DNA of 64,000 nucleotides, taken from positions 42,241-106,240 of the forward strand of contig JALOTF010000001.1 of NCBI GenBank assembly GCA_025458025.1, read 5' to 3'. Numbering within the stretch: the stretch's first letter is position 1; each line of letters starts with the position of its first letter. The notes under the pieces were generated by a model. That model did no database searches, was not told the origin of the DNA, and was given only the letters and a program-made list of their open reading frames with translations. A program made the translations under genes and the position numbers. Below, in pieces: positions 1 through 9,405 of the stretch. The DNA comes from Beijerinckiaceae bacterium. Lineage in GTDB: Bacteria > Pseudomonadota > Alphaproteobacteria > Rhizobiales > Beijerinckiaceae.

Positions 1-700
1 CGTTCGCGGCGAAGATGCGATGCACTGCCGTGAGCGAGAGATAGGAATAATGCTCGTGATAGACCGTATCGAACTGGTTCAAAGCCACGAGGTTCAACAG
101 GTGCGGGAATTCAAAGGTTGAAACGCCCTGCGGTTTCAGAAGCTTCGCAAAGCCGCCGACGAAATCGTTGATATCCGGCACATGCGCGAGCACGTTGTTC
201 GCGGCCGTGAGATCCGCCGCCTTGCCCTCGCGCGAGAGTTTTTCTCCCAACGCCACACCGAAGAATTCCTCGATGATCGCGATGCCCTTTGCGCGCGCGG
301 CCTGTGCGGTGCTGCGCGTCGGCTCGATGCCGGTGCAGGGAATGCCTGCCGCCTTCACATATTGCAGGAGATAGCCATCATTCGCGGCGATCTCCACGAT
401 ATGGCTCTGGGGGCCGAGGCTGAAGCGCGTGCGCATCGCCTCGACATAGCCTTGCGAATGCTTCAGCCAGCTCGAGGAGGTGGAGCTGAAATAGGCGTAT
501 TCCTCGGTAAACAGCGCCTCGCGACCGGCATAATCCTCGGTCTGCACCAGCCAGCAGCCATCGCACACCATTACGCGCAGCGGAAACCAAGTCTCCGGCG
601 CCTTCAGGGCGTCGGCCGTGAGATAGGCGTTCGAGGGCGGGGACGCGCCGAGATCAAGGAAGGTGTGACGGAGCGGCGTGCCGCAATGCCGGCATTTCAC
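1..700 (-). CDS. C-methyltransferase, sugar-modifying type (partial, runs off the window)
   Basis: Only the first 233 codons are visible; the 3' end lies beyond position 1. The start is GTG at 700, overlapping the stop of the rfbC-like gene by 4 bp (GTGA). The N-terminus carries two CxxC pairs (CRHC near residue 3 and CDGC near residue 50), the zinc-binding domain of TylC3/NovU-type sugar C-methyltransferases. A SAM-binding region follows (VEIAANDGYLL, then GIEPT), and later YHEHYSYLS, typical of the family. Family members add a methyl group to C3 of a 4-keto-6-deoxy nucleotide sugar. Context with CDP-glucose dehydratase and an epimerase supports a branched-chain CDP-deoxyhexose product. The family is clear; the exact sugar is inferred. 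Confidence 0.88.
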   Translation of the reverse strand, partial: MKCRHCGTPLRHTFLDLGASPPSNAYLTADALKAPETWFPLRVMVCDGCWLVQTEDYAGREALFTEEYAYFSSTSSSWLKHSQGYVEAMRTRFSLGPQSHIVEIAANDGYLLQYVKAAGIPCTGIEPTRSTAQAARAKGIAIIEEFFGVALGEKLSREGKAADLTAANNVLAHVPDINDFVGGFAKLLKPQGVSTFEFPHLLNLVALNQFDTVYHEHYSYLSLTAVHRIFAAN

Positions 701-1257
701 AGGATAATCCCCTTGAAGCTGTCGTCAATCATGGGATGGCCCTTGTCGCGCCCGGACATCACCGAGACGGGCAGGGGCCAGGTGATCCCGAAAGCGGGAT
801 CGAGTGCATTCACCGCGCCTTCCGCCTCGGGCGCATAGGCAGCGGAGTGGCAGTAGAGAATTTCGACATCATCGGTCAGCGCCTGAAAGCCATGCGCGAA
901 GCCCTCGGGGATGAGCATCGCGCGGCCATTTTCGGCCGAGAGTGTTTCGGCGTGCCAGCGCTTGAAGCTGGGCGAGTTGGCGCGAAGATCCAGCGCGACA
1001 TCGAGGATTTCGCCGCGGATGCAGGTCACCAGCTTCATCTCGGCATGCGGTGCGTGCTGGAAATGCATGCCGCGCAACGTGCCCTTGAGGGCCGAATAGG
1101 TGTGGTTGATGGCGGCAATCGGCTTCACCCAGCCCGCCTGTTTCAGCGTTTCCGCGCAGAAGAGCCGAGCGAGAAAGCCGCGTTCATCGCCGCGTTTCGC
1201 GCGATCCACGGCCATCAGGCCAGCCAGCGGCAAAGGGGAAACGGTGAGCGCGCTCAT
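697..1257 (-). CDS. rfbC: dTDP-4-dehydrorhamnose 3,5-epimerase family protein (RfbC/RmlC-like)
   Basis: The 186-residue product has the usual length of the cupin-fold epimerases. It shows the family signatures: LRGMHFQ with the catalytic His, KLVTCIRGEILDVALDLR, IPEGFAHGFQAL, and the C-terminal NALDPAFGITWPL block. Family members epimerise C3 and/or C5 of a 4-keto-6-deoxy sugar nucleotide. Here it sits in an all-minus operon after CDP-glucose 4,6-dehydratase (start overlaps the rfbG stop by 4 bp) and before a C-methyltransferase. Its substrate is therefore more likely a CDP-4-keto-6-deoxyglucose derivative than dTDP-rhamnose precursors; that part is inference from context. Confidence 0.9.
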   Translation of the reverse strand: MSALTVSPLPLAGLMAVDRAKRGDERGFLARLFCAETLKQAGWVKPIAAINHTYSALKGTLRGMHFQHAPHAEMKLVTCIRGEILDVALDLRANSPSFKRWHAETLSAENGRAMLIPEGFAHGFQALTDDVEILYCHSAAYAPEAEGAVNALDPAFGITWPLPVSVMSGRDKGHPMIDDSFKGIIL

Positions 1258-2327
1258 GCCGCCTCCGTGAAGGCCTGGATGTCGGCATCACAGAGCGCGA
1301 GCGCGGATTGCCCCTCGGCTTCGGCGCGATACCACGCCATGGTGCGCGACACGCTCTCCGCGATGCCCCAGCGCGGGAGAATGCCGAGTTTTGTGCGGGC
1401 CAAAGCCGTTTCGAGCGCGAGCCAGCCGGCCTCATGCGGGCCGGCGGTGCCATCGCCATAAATGACTTCCGCCTTGGGGAAGCTTTCGCGTGCGCGCTCG
1501 ATCACGTCGCGGACGGTTGCAGCTTCCTGCGTATGCGGGCCGATATTGTAGGCGCCCGCGAGGCCCGCATCGCTGAAAAGCCGTTCCGCCAGAACGAGAT
1601 AGGCATTCACCGGTTCGAGAACATGCTGCCAGGGGCGGATCGCCTGTGGGCGGCGGATTTCCAGCGGTTTTCCCGATAGCCATGCGCGCACGGCATCCGG
1701 AACAAGGCGATCCTCGGACCAGTCTCCACCGCCAATCACATTGCCGGCGCGGGCCGAGGCGATGGCCTTGCCCTCTGCCCGCAGGAAGCTGTCGCGATAG
1801 CTCGCGATGACGATCTCGCTCGCACCCTTGCTCGCGCTGTAGGGATCGTACCCGCCCAGCGCATCATCCTCGCGATAGGGGTAGGGGCGTTCGAGGTTGT
1901 GATAGACCTTGTCGGTGGTGACCATCACAATCGCGCGGGGCTCAGCCATGCCCCGCAGGGCATCCAGCAGATGCGCCGTGCCCATGATGTTTGTCGCGAA
2001 GGTTTCGACCGGCTCGCGATAGCTCGCACGCACCAGCGGCTGCGCGGCCATGTGGATCACGATCTCGGGTTTCGCGGCCCGGATGAGTTGCGTGAAGGCC
2101 TCGCGCTCGCGGATATCACAGAGATGGCTTTCGATGAGCGTCGCGAGGCCCAGCTTCTGGAAGAGGCTCGGCGAGGTATTGGGTTCCAGCGCAATGCCGG
2201 TGACCTGTGCGCCCATGCGGGCGAGCCAGAGCGCCGCCCAACCGCCCTTGAAGCCGGTATGGCCGGTGAGGAGAACGCGCTTGCCGCGCCAGAATTCTGG
2301 CGAGGCCGTGGCTACCATTTTTTCCAC
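1254..2327 (-). CDS. rfbG: CDP-glucose 4,6-dehydratase
   Basis: A 357-residue short-chain dehydrogenase/reductase of the extended type, of typical length for RfbG. The NAD-binding motif [10 protein letters not shown] near residue 20 is characteristic of CDP-glucose 4,6-dehydratases, and the catalytic Tyr-Lys pair appears in [20 protein letters not shown] and RPWQHVLEP are further family blocks. It converts CDP-D-glucose to CDP-4-keto-6-deoxyglucose, the branch point to dideoxy and C-methyl sugars. Its start overlaps the end of rfbF by 16 bp, indicating translational coupling. An alternative start three codons downstream is possible. Confidence 0.94.
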   Translation of the reverse strand: MEKMVATASPEFWRGKRVLLTGHTGFKGGWAALWLARMGAQVTGIALEPNTSPSLFQKLGLATLIESHLCDIREREAFTQLIRAAKPEIVIHMAAQPLVRASYREPVETFATNIMGTAHLLDALRGMAEPRAIVMVTTDKVYHNLERPYPYREDDALGGYDPYSASKGASEIVIASYRDSFLRAEGKAIASARAGNVIGGGDWSEDRLVPDAVRAWLSGKPLEIRRPQAIRPWQHVLEPVNAYLVLAERLFSDAGLAGAYNIGPHTQEAATVRDVIERARESFPKAEVIYGDGTAGPHEAGWLALETALARTKLGILPRWGIAESVSRTMAWYRAEAEGQSALALCDADIQAFTEAA

Positions 2328-3082
2328 GGCGCTTTGCCGGAGGCCCAGAGATCCTCGAGCAGGTTCTTTTCGCGCAGCGTGTCCATCGGCTGCCAGAAGC
2401 CGTCATGCTGGAAGGCGCGGAGTTCATCCTGCGCGGCCAGCGCGCGCATGGGTTCCTGTTCCCAGCTGATGGAATCGCCGTCGATCAGGTCGATAACCTT
2501 GGGCGAGAGCACGAAGAAGCCGCCATTGATCCAGCCGGCCTCGCCGCGCGGCTTCTCGATGAAGCCGGTGACGCGATCGCCTTCGAGGCCCAGCGAGCCG
2601 AACCGGCCCGGCGGCAGCACGGCAGTCACGGTCGCCTTCTTGCCATGCGCCTTATGGAATTCGATCGTGGCCGCGATATCTAGGCTCGATACGCCGTCGC
2701 CGTAGGTGAAGCAGAAGGCTTCCTCGTCGCGCAGGTAGCGCGCCACGCGCTTCAGGCGCCCGCCGGTCATCGTGTCCTCGCCGGTGTCGACGAGGGTCAC
2801 GCGCCAGGGTTCGGCCTGCTCGCGATGTACTTCCATGCGGTTCTTGCCCATATCGAAGGTTACGTCCGACATGTGCAGGAAGTAGTTCTGGAAATATTCC
2901 TTGATGATGTAGCCCTTGTAGCCGCAACAGATCACGAATTCATTCACGCCCTGGGCGGAATACATCTTCAGGATATGCCAGAGGATCGGTTTGCCACCGA
3001 TCTCGATCATGGGCTTGGGGCGCAGATGCGTTTCCTCGGAAATGCGCGTGCCGAGGCCGCCGGCGAGGATGACCGCTTTCAT
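2312..3082 (-). CDS. rfbF: glucose-1-phosphate cytidylyltransferase
   Basis: A 256-residue nucleotidyltransferase with the N-terminal signature [12 protein letters not shown], followed by [17 protein letters not shown] and the metal-binding region YGDGVSSLD. This pattern is specific to RfbF (CTP + glucose-1-phosphate to CDP-glucose) rather than to RmlA-type enzymes. It provides the substrate for rfbG immediately downstream. The ATG overlaps the stop of the SPINDLY-type glycosyltransferase by 4 bp. Together with the next three genes it forms a CDP-sugar cassette transcribed away from the flagellin genes. Confidence 0.95.
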   Translation of the reverse strand: MKAVILAGGLGTRISEETHLRPKPMIEIGGKPILWHILKMYSAQGVNEFVICCGYKGYIIKEYFQNYFLHMSDVTFDMGKNRMEVHREQAEPWRVTLVDTGEDTMTGGRLKRVARYLRDEEAFCFTYGDGVSSLDIAATIEFHKAHGKKATVTAVLPPGRFGSLGLEGDRVTGFIEKPRGEAGWINGGFFVLSPKVIDLIDGDSISWEQEPMRALAAQDELRAFQHDGFWQPMDTLREKNLLEDLWASGKAPWKKW

Positions 3083-5040
3083 CTGTTCTTCTCCTCGAAG
3101 CGCAGGATCATATCGCGGAAGGCGTTCTCGAGATTCCGGGTGCGGGTCCGGAAATCCATGAACGGGCTGTTGCGGATGCGGTCGCGCAGGGTGGCTCGCA
3201 TCTCGGCGAGGGCGTCGATGTCGGATGCGGCCAGAACCGCGCGCTCGACGAACTCGTCCTCGCTATCCACGATCCAGTCGCCGAGGCCCAGCGGCTCGAG
3301 CACCATCTGGCTGAGGCGGCCGACCGAGACACGGTCGCGCTTGGAGACCACCGGCACACCGAGATAGAGCGATTCGAAGGTGGTCGTGCCGGCATTGTGC
3401 GGCCAGCAATCGAGCGCGATATCCATCTGGTGGTAGCCGTGCCAGTGCGGCCGCGTGCTCACCAGGTCCACCTGTTCGCGACTGATGCCGAGCTTCTCGA
3501 GGCGGCTATAGAAGCGCTCGATCGTTTCGAAATCCTCGAACGGTTTCTGGTCGAGGCGAAGGCGGCTATTCGGCACGCGGTCGAGAATGCGCTTCCAGAC
3601 CTTGAGCAGGCGGTCATTGAAGCGCACGATGCGCGACATCGAACCGAAAGTGACGTAGCCGTTCTTTTTCGCGGGTAGTTCCGCCACTTCGGGAATGACG
3701 TGAACCGGTGGCTGATAGGCATAGAGCGGCGAGGGGACGCGATAGATCTGCTCGCTGAAATAGGGCTCCGACCCTGCCGGCGTGAGGTTGTCGTCGCCGA
3801 TGAAGTAATCGATCTCGTTCATGCCGGTGGTGTAGCCGTAGCCGAGATAGGTGCATTGCACGGGCGCGGGGCGCTGCGCGAAAGCACCGAGGCGGCTGTC
3901 TGAAGTATGGCCGGCAAGGTCGATCAGCACATCGATCTTGTCGTCGTAGATGCGCTGCGCAACGTCGTCATGCGTCATGTTCGTCACGTCGACCCAGTGA
4001 TCGAACGAGTTTTTCATGCGCTCGGTCACTGCATCCGGGCGATGCGTGTTCGAATAGGCGAAGAGTTCGAACTGCGAGCGATCGTGCTCCGCGAAGATCG
4101 GCGCGATGAAGTAGGCCACGACGTGGGCGTAGAGGTCCGCGGAGGAATAGCCGATCCGGATGCGCCGTCCCTTCACCGGGGGATGGTTCGTGTGGTCGAA
4201 TTTCCGCGGGAACTGGCGGCTGAAGCGCGTGCCGAAGGATTTGTATTCCTCGAACACCTCTTCGGCGCTCTTCCGGTCATCGTAGTTGAGCGAGAACAGG
4301 AAGGTGGTGCCGATTTCGGCATTCATCTCGTCGAGCTTCAGCACGTCTTCGTAGATCTTGAGTGCTTCCTCGAACTCGCCGAGCACCACGAGAGCGTTGG
4401 CATAGGCGATGATGTAGTCGTTCTTCTTTTCCAGCTCCCAGGCCTTCCAGAGGCAATCCACGGAGCGGACGAAGCGCATTTTGTCTTGATAGGCCTGCGC
4501 GAGGTAGAACAGCACATCCGCGTTGTCCGGTTGCTTGGAGCGCAGATCCTCGAGTGTGGTCACCACCTCGTCGACGAAGACCTTCTGCAGGCGATAGGCG
4601 TTGGCGAGGTTGAGCTTCGCGGGAATCGATTTCGGATCGAGATGCAGCGCGCGATGGAAGGTCGCGGTGCCGCTTTGCATCTGGTTGCGGTGGATCTGGA
4701 CGATGCCCCAGTTCACCAGCGATTCGACGTGGTTCGGGTTGATTGCCAGCGCGATCTGCGAGAGGCGCCCGGCTTCGGCGTAATCGCGTTCGGAAATCCG
4801 GATGTTGGACAGCGTCGCGATCGCAGAAATGTTGTTCGGGTTGGCGCGCAGGGCCCGCATGAGCAGGTCCTCGGCGGCCTTGAACTTGCCCTCGTGCTTC
4901 ACGATGGCGGCAAGGTTGCCCAGCAACTCCGAATTGTTCGGGTACTTCTTCATCAGCCGCTGGTAGGCAGCCTTCGCCTTGGCGTACTCGCCGGCAACAT
5001 GCTGCGTAGCGGCTTCTTCGAAAATCTTCTCCGCGTTCAT
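3079..5040 (-). CDS. TPR-containing GT41/SPINDLY-type O-linked glycosyltransferase
   Basis: 653 residues. Roughly residues 5-270 form tandem tetratricopeptide repeats (for example [20 protein letters not shown] and [19 protein letters not shown]). Residues about 285-650 match the OGT/SPINDLY catalytic region: [15 protein letters not shown] with the conserved His, [31 protein letters not shown], and the nucleotide-binding [20 protein letters not shown]. Such proteins glycosylate Ser/Thr of intracellular proteins. Lying between two flagellin genes and a nucleotide-sugar cassette, it resembles Caulobacter FlmG, the TPR-type flagellin glycosyltransferase, in layout. The flagellin substrate and CDP-sugar donor are inferences. 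No signal peptide or membrane segment is present, as expected for a cytoplasmic enzyme. Confidence 0.88.
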   Translation of the reverse strand: MNAEKIFEEAATQHVAGEYAKAKAAYQRLMKKYPNNSELLGNLAAIVKHEGKFKAAEDLLMRALRANPNNISAIATLSNIRISERDYAEAGRLSQIALAINPNHVESLVNWGIVQIHRNQMQSGTATFHRALHLDPKSIPAKLNLANAYRLQKVFVDEVVTTLEDLRSKQPDNADVLFYLAQAYQDKMRFVRSVDCLWKAWELEKKNDYIIAYANALVVLGEFEEALKIYEDVLKLDEMNAEIGTTFLFSLNYDDRKSAEEVFEEYKSFGTRFSRQFPRKFDHTNHPPVKGRRIRIGYSSADLYAHVVAYFIAPIFAEHDRSQFELFAYSNTHRPDAVTERMKNSFDHWVDVTNMTHDDVAQRIYDDKIDVLIDLAGHTSDSRLGAFAQRPAPVQCTYLGYGYTTGMNEIDYFIGDDNLTPAGSEPYFSEQIYRVPSPLYAYQPPVHVIPEVAELPAKKNGYVTFGSMSRIVRFNDRLLKVWKRILDRVPNSRLRLDQKPFEDFETIERFYSRLEKLGISREQVDLVSTRPHWHGYHQMDIALDCWPHNAGTTTFESLYLGVPVVSKRDRVSVGRLSQMVLEPLGLGDWIVDSEDEFVERAVLAASDIDALAEMRATLRDRIRNSPFMDFRTRTRNLENAFRDMILRFEEKNR

Positions 5041-5228
5041 CCGGCGCTCCAGAACTTCTGTCGGCTACCCATCCGGCCGCGGTTCTGCGCCCGGTCGCGG
5101 GACAATCGGCGCGGCAAAATGCCGGGAAGCCGACGAAACCCTTAACCAGACTTAAAAGGAGATGATTAACAAAGCGCCAACGCGTGGCCCGCCTGATGAA
5201 AAGAACGCCTTGCGCGACAGCCCAAACG

Positions 5229-5256
5229 AAAAGGGCGGCAGGTTTCCCTGCCGCCC
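5229..5256 (-). terminator. intrinsic terminator after flagellin 1
   Basis: On the minus strand a 10-bp perfect GC stem (arms 5233-5242 and 5247-5256) closes a 4-nt loop and is followed by TTTT. It lies about 25 bp after the flagellin stop, separating flagellin mRNA from the glycosyltransferase gene that starts at 5040. Confidence 0.85.
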
Positions 5257-5281
5257 CGATTGCTGGTTCGTGGGTCCGTAA

Positions 5282-6859
5282 TCAGCCGAGGAGGCGGAGC
5301 AGGGACTGCGCATTCGCCGAGCCGGCCGAGAAGGCCTGAACCGCGAACTGCTGCTGGGTCTGCAGCGCCGTCAGCTTCGCCGATTCCTCGGCGACATCGG
5401 CCGCCACGAGATCATCGCCGAGCGTCTTCATGTTCGAAGAGAACTCGCGGTTGATGTCGTAACGCTCCTTCACGAAGGTCGAGTAGTTGCCGAACTGGCC
5501 GGCCACGTCATCAACCTGAGCCTGCGCACCCTGAACCTGGCCCAGCGAGGCCTGGATCAACGCGTCGGTCGTCCAGCCCGTGCCCACACCGGTGAGGCCG
5601 AGGCTGCCGGTCGTCATCGTCACGCCCGAGATCGCGATCGGGTTCGAAGCGAACTCGTTCAGGATGATGTTCATGCCCTGGCCGGCGAGCAGGTTACGAC
5701 CGTTCTGAACCACGTTGTTGTTGATGACAGCCGTGATTTCGAGCTTGTAGGCTTCGTACTGCTGGCCGAGGCGCAGACGCTCGGCGTTGCTGATCGCACC
5801 GGTGATCGGCGCACCCATCTGGTAGGGCTGGGTCGCGATCGAGTTGAGACGGCCGTTACCCGACGGGTTGTAGGAACCCGAACCGTTGAGGACGACCATC
5901 GCCGTGCCATCGAGCTTGCGCAGGCGGAGGAAGCCACCGGCACCCAGCTCGGCGCGCACGCCGGCGTTCATCGCGTTGATTTCAGCAATCACCGCATCCT
6001 GGTTCTTCGCCGTCGCGGTCGACCAGGTGCGCGCAACGCCATCGGCGCCGACGAACGAGATCGAGGAGTTGGCCGAAGCCGACGGCATCGAGGACGGAGC
6101 CTGGATGAAGCCGCCCGCACCGAAGGCCATGCCATAAGGCGTGGTCGCGGCGAAGCCGGTCGGCATGGCCGAACCGTTGGCGAATTTCGACGACGCATAG
6201 GTGCCGTCATAGCTCGAGTTGATACCCACGAGGTCGTCAACGACCTGCGCCGAGGACGCGCCGTCAATCTTGAAGCCGGTCGAACGGTCGGTCGACTCGA
6301 GAACGAGGCGGCTGCCCGTGCCGTTCGGCTCGAAGCGGATCTGCACGCCGATATTCGCGGCGTTCAGCGCCTGCGCCACCTGGCCCCAGGTCACGTTGGC
6401 CGAAGAGCCCGTGCCCGCTGCGGAGTTGGCGAAGGTGTAGGTGAAGTTGTCACCGGCGTCGGACGTGATCGACAGGCGCATGCCGGCCGAATAGCCCACC
6501 ACATAGGTGTTCTCGCTGATGTTGGCCGTCGGGTTGGCCGAGATCGTGCTGGTCGAGCCGGCCGCGAGAGCCTGGGTGGCCATGTCGTTCATCTGCTGGA
6601 GCAGCGAACGGACCTGCTTGAGGGCGATGTCGGTCGATTCGAGGGTCTTGAGGGCCGTCGAAATGTTGTTGTTGACCGCATTGATATTGCGCGAACGCGA
6701 CAGCATCGTCTGCGACATGCTGTAACGGGTGGCATCGTCAGCCGCGCCGAAGATGCTCTTGCCGGTGGCGACGCGCTTCTGCGACACCTGGAAAAGCTCG
6801 TTGGTCGTGCGGAGAATGTTGACGTTGGCCGCAGTGGCGGCATTGAACACAACGCTCAT
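5282..6859 (-). CDS. flagellin (paralog 1)
   Basis: 525 residues with the flagellin layout: a conserved helical N-terminus (TNELFQVSQKRVATGKSIF, then NNNISTALKTLESTD), a variable Ser/Thr/Gly-rich middle (about residues 110-400) and a conserved C-terminus ending AQSLLRLLG. The C-terminal LQTQQQFAVQAFS helix matches the D0 domain. It is exported by the flagellar type III apparatus and polymerises into the filament. It lacks the classical LSSG.RINSA motif and belongs with diverged alphaproteobacterial flagellins. The ribosome site AGAAGGTG lies upstream of the ATG. The Ser/Thr-rich middle would offer acceptor sites for the adjacent glycosyltransferase. Confidence 0.92.
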   Translation of the reverse strand: MSVVFNAATAANVNILRTTNELFQVSQKRVATGKSIFGAADDATRYSMSQTMLSRSRNINAVNNNISTALKTLESTDIALKQVRSLLQQMNDMATQALAAGSTSTISANPTANISENTYVVGYSAGMRLSITSDAGDNFTYTFANSAAGTGSSANVTWGQVAQALNAANIGVQIRFEPNGTGSRLVLESTDRSTGFKIDGASSAQVVDDLVGINSSYDGTYASSKFANGSAMPTGFAATTPYGMAFGAGGFIQAPSSMPSASANSSISFVGADGVARTWSTATAKNQDAVIAEINAMNAGVRAELGAGGFLRLRKLDGTAMVVLNGSGSYNPSGNGRLNSIATQPYQMGAPITGAISNAERLRLGQQYEAYKLEITAVINNNVVQNGRNLLAGQGMNIILNEFASNPIAISGVTMTTGSLGLTGVGTGWTTDALIQASLGQVQGAQAQVDDVAGQFGNYSTFVKERYDINREFSSNMKTLGDDLVAADVAEESAKLTALQTQQQFAVQAFSAGSANAQSLLRLLG

Positions 6860-6888
6860 CGTTTTGCACCTTCTGTTGCAAATGGAAT

Positions 6889-6903
6889 GGCCATCCTGGC
6901 CAA
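6889..6903. repeat. tandem palindrome TGGCCA-TCC-TGGCCA in the flagellin 1 leader
   Basis: Two copies of the self-complementary hexamer TGGCCA separated by 3 bp lie about 30 bp upstream of the flagellin 1 start. They could form a small hairpin in the 5' leader or a protein site. I could not identify a correctly spaced sigma-54 or sigma-28 promoter around it. Confidence 0.35.
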
Positions 6904-7061
6904 ATTCGACGAAGGCTCAGACTTGCTGTCCCTCGACGTGCAGAAGGTGGGGGAGACGGTTCTAAATCAGTCTTAAATCGATCGCCTGAAATAAAGCCAA
7001 GCTGGTTTATAGTAAACGTTTGACTTCTTGTTAATCTTAACAGGGCGTAAAACGCGGCGGC

Positions 7062-7085
7062 AAAAAAGGGGCCCGGAGGCCCCTT
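7062..7085 (-). terminator. intrinsic terminator after flagellin 2
   Basis: Reading the minus strand, arms GGGGCC and GGCCCC (7078-7083 and 7068-7073, extendable by two A-T pairs) close a 4-nt loop and run into six T residues. It is 34 bp past the flagellin 2 stop and isolates it from flagellin 1. Confidence 0.85.
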
Positions 7086-7118
7086 GTTCAGGATCATCAG
7101 ACGGATAGGGCGCGTGGG

Positions 7119-8687
7119 TCAGCCCAGAAGTCTCAGCAGGGATTGCTGCGCCTGGTTGCCGATCGAGACGGCCTGCACCGCGAATTGCTGGCGTGTCTGC
7201 AGCGCGAGAAGGGCCGCACTTTCCTCGGAGGTGTCCGCCGCCACGATCTCGTCGCCAAGCGTCTTGGCATCGCTGGTGTAGGTGCGATTGAGGTCAAACC
7301 GGGCGCGGACATAGTTGTTGAAGGTCGCGAACTGCGCCTGGAGCTGCAACAGCAGCGTCTCTGCCTGTCGGGCCTGGGTTGCGGAACTCTGCAGGTTGCC
7401 GTCATTCGCCCAGGTTGCGCCGGCCTGCGACATGGTGAGGTAGCCGGCTGCCGTGAGCTGCACGCCCGCGATGCGAATGGGATTGCTCGAGAACTCGTCG
7501 AGCATCACCGAGATGGTCTCGGCCTGAAGCAGGTTGCGGCCATCCGGCACCGGGTTGTTCTGCGCCAGCGAATCGATGTTCTGCAGAATCGCGTCATATT
7601 GCTGGCCATAGGCGAGGCGCAGCGCGTAATTCTGCGAGAGTGTCGCGGCAAAGCCTGTGGTGACGCCCGGGAATCCGACCACGCCGGCCGCAGCGAACCC
7701 GCCCGCAGCTGCCACGATGTTCATGTTCCCGCCATTCATGTTGCGCAGGCGCAACTGCAACGGGCCACCCGCGCCGCCGGACTGGTTGACCAGTTCGGCC
7801 TTGATGCCCGCGCCGAGCGCCGTCACATCGGTGATGAACTGGCCGACCGTGGTCGCTGCGCCATAGTTGATGGTGCGATACTGGCCGTTGCCATCCTCTA
7901 ATACGATGCTGGAGCCTGCGGGGATCGCCGTTGCCAGCGTCACGCCGCCACCGGATGTGCCCGTCACATGGCCGCCATAGGCCAATGTGAAGCCGCGCTC
8001 GCTGGCGGTGGGGGCGGCAATGCCATTCGCGAAGAGGTTCGCCGCGTTGAAGACCTGCCCCGTGGGCGTGGTCAGGCCCGCAAGGTCATCCATCACGTTC
8101 TGGTCGGTGATGCCGTCGAACGAGAAATCCTTGTCGTTGATTGAGCGGAAGCGGATATTGGTGGTGCCCACCACGGCGCCGGGAATGAAATCGGCCACCA
8201 CGCCGATATTCGAGACGTTCAGCGCATTAGCAATCTCGCCCCAGGTCACGGCGGTCGAGTTGAAATTGTAGGTGAAGGTGCGCCCGCTATCCGAGGTGAT
8301 CGAGAAGATCGAGCCGACGCTCACGCCGGTCACCACAGAATTCTGGTCGATCGAGGCAGTGCTGGTCACCGCGCGCACGCCGTTGCTGCCTTCGTTCTGC
8401 GCTTTCGTGATGAGCGTCAGCGCCGACTGCACGAGGCCCAGCATCTGCTTCAGCGTGTTATCCGTGGTCTCGAGTGTCGCGAGGCCCAGCGAGATATTGT
8501 TGTTGATGCTGGTGAGCTGGCCGCTGCGGCCCAGAAGATTCTCGCTCAGGCGATAACGCGCGACATCATCGGTCGAGGAAAAGACTTCCTTGCCGGATGC
8601 CACGCGCTTCTGGGTGAGGTCGAAGAGCTCATTCGTCCGCTTGAGGATCGAGAGGCTCGAACTCATGGAAGCGTTGATCGGAATCAT
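7119..8687 (-). CDS. flagellin (paralog 2)
   Basis: 522 residues from the chosen ATG at 8687 (MIPINASMSSS). That start is preceded by AGAAGGTG, the same ribosome site as paralog 1; the open frame extends upstream to 8798 without conserved sequence. The N-terminal TNELFDLTQKRVASGKEVF and the C-terminal QQFAVQAVSIGNQAQQ plus SLLRLLG closely match paralog 1, while the middle domain differs, so the two are ancient duplicates. It is likely a filament subunit used together with, or as an alternative to, paralog 1. It has its own terminator and a 226-bp leader, suggesting independent expression. Confidence 0.9.
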   Translation of the reverse strand: MIPINASMSSSLSILKRTNELFDLTQKRVASGKEVFSSTDDVARYRLSENLLGRSGQLTSINNNISLGLATLETTDNTLKQMLGLVQSALTLITKAQNEGSNGVRAVTSTASIDQNSVVTGVSVGSIFSITSDSGRTFTYNFNSTAVTWGEIANALNVSNIGVVADFIPGAVVGTTNIRFRSINDKDFSFDGITDQNVMDDLAGLTTPTGQVFNAANLFANGIAAPTASERGFTLAYGGHVTGTSGGGVTLATAIPAGSSIVLEDGNGQYRTINYGAATTVGQFITDVTALGAGIKAELVNQSGGAGGPLQLRLRNMNGGNMNIVAAAGGFAAAGVVGFPGVTTGFAATLSQNYALRLAYGQQYDAILQNIDSLAQNNPVPDGRNLLQAETISVMLDEFSSNPIRIAGVQLTAAGYLTMSQAGATWANDGNLQSSATQARQAETLLLQLQAQFATFNNYVRARFDLNRTYTSDAKTLGDEIVAADTSEESAALLALQTRQQFAVQAVSIGNQAQQSLLRLLG

Positions 8688-8913
8688 CGGCGTCACCTTC
8701 TGTGAAACACCGGCTGGCCCGTTTCTCGGAGGGCTCCCGCGCCCATCAGGCGGGCAGGGGAGGCCAGTCGCGGTGGCATTTCTCGGCAGAGAATGCACGC
8801 CCAGCGCCTAAAGCTTGGTTAAATTTGGTAACCTTAACAAAAAAGAACTTGCTAACCATAAGTTCGGAAGCAATCGGAGGCCGGCCGGGCAAAGTGCCGC
8901 AGCCGGCGGCGAG

Positions 8914-9261
8914 TTACTCCTTGCCTTCCGACGATTTGATGTAGGCGCGGAGCTTCAGAAGCCCCTCATAGGGATATTGCGCCAGCACGCTCTGCGTATT
9001 CTGGTCGATCACCTTGTAGATGAGTTCGCCCGTCTCGCGGTCCACATCGAAGGACGAGCTGGTCTGCTTCGTACCAGGAGCACTGGCATCGCGCCGGTCG
9101 CGGTGTTGGCGGGCCTGTTCGGCGCCAGCCTGCGCTGCAACAGCCTTCGGAGGGGGAAGATCTGTCCGTATGGCATTGCGAACGGGTGCCGATTCGACGC
9201 GCACCGGGGCAATAGCCGCAGCGCCGACCGTCTGGGTCAAACGCGTTTCCATGGAAGCCAT
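8914..9261 (-). CDS. FlaG-like flagellar protein
   Basis: 115 residues. The N-terminal half is low-complexity and Ala-rich. The C-terminal half (about 75-112) reads DRETGELIYKVIDQNTQSVL then QYPYEGLLKLRAY, matching the FlaG domain pattern (regulating filament length or flagellin export in other bacteria). It lies just upstream of flagellin 2 and downstream of flgI-flgJ-flgN-like on the same strand, which supports a flagellar role. The domain is short, so family assignment rests mainly on this C-terminal block and on position. Confidence 0.75.
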   Translation of the reverse strand: MASMETRLTQTVGAAAIAPVRVESAPVRNAIRTDLPPPKAVAAQAGAEQARQHRDRRDASAPGTKQTSSSFDVDRETGELIYKVIDQNTQSVLAQYPYEGLLKLRAYIKSSEGKE

Positions 9262-9405
9262 CCTCGCTTCGTGATGGGCCGGGCAACATACCCGACCTCA
9301 GCACTGGTTTACCGGATGGCGTTTTACGTTTCGTTCAGGAATTTGGTTACGAGGCCCTGAATCTGCTCACTTCAAATTAACGATTTCCGTGGCAGCCGGC
9401 GGAAC

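Noticed and set aside
6885..6905. Sigma-54-like promoter upstream of flagellin 1 (TGGCCATTCCATTTGCA on the minus strand)
   Set aside because: The GG and GC elements are separated by 11 instead of 10 bp, and the implied start site would fall inside the ribosome-binding region.
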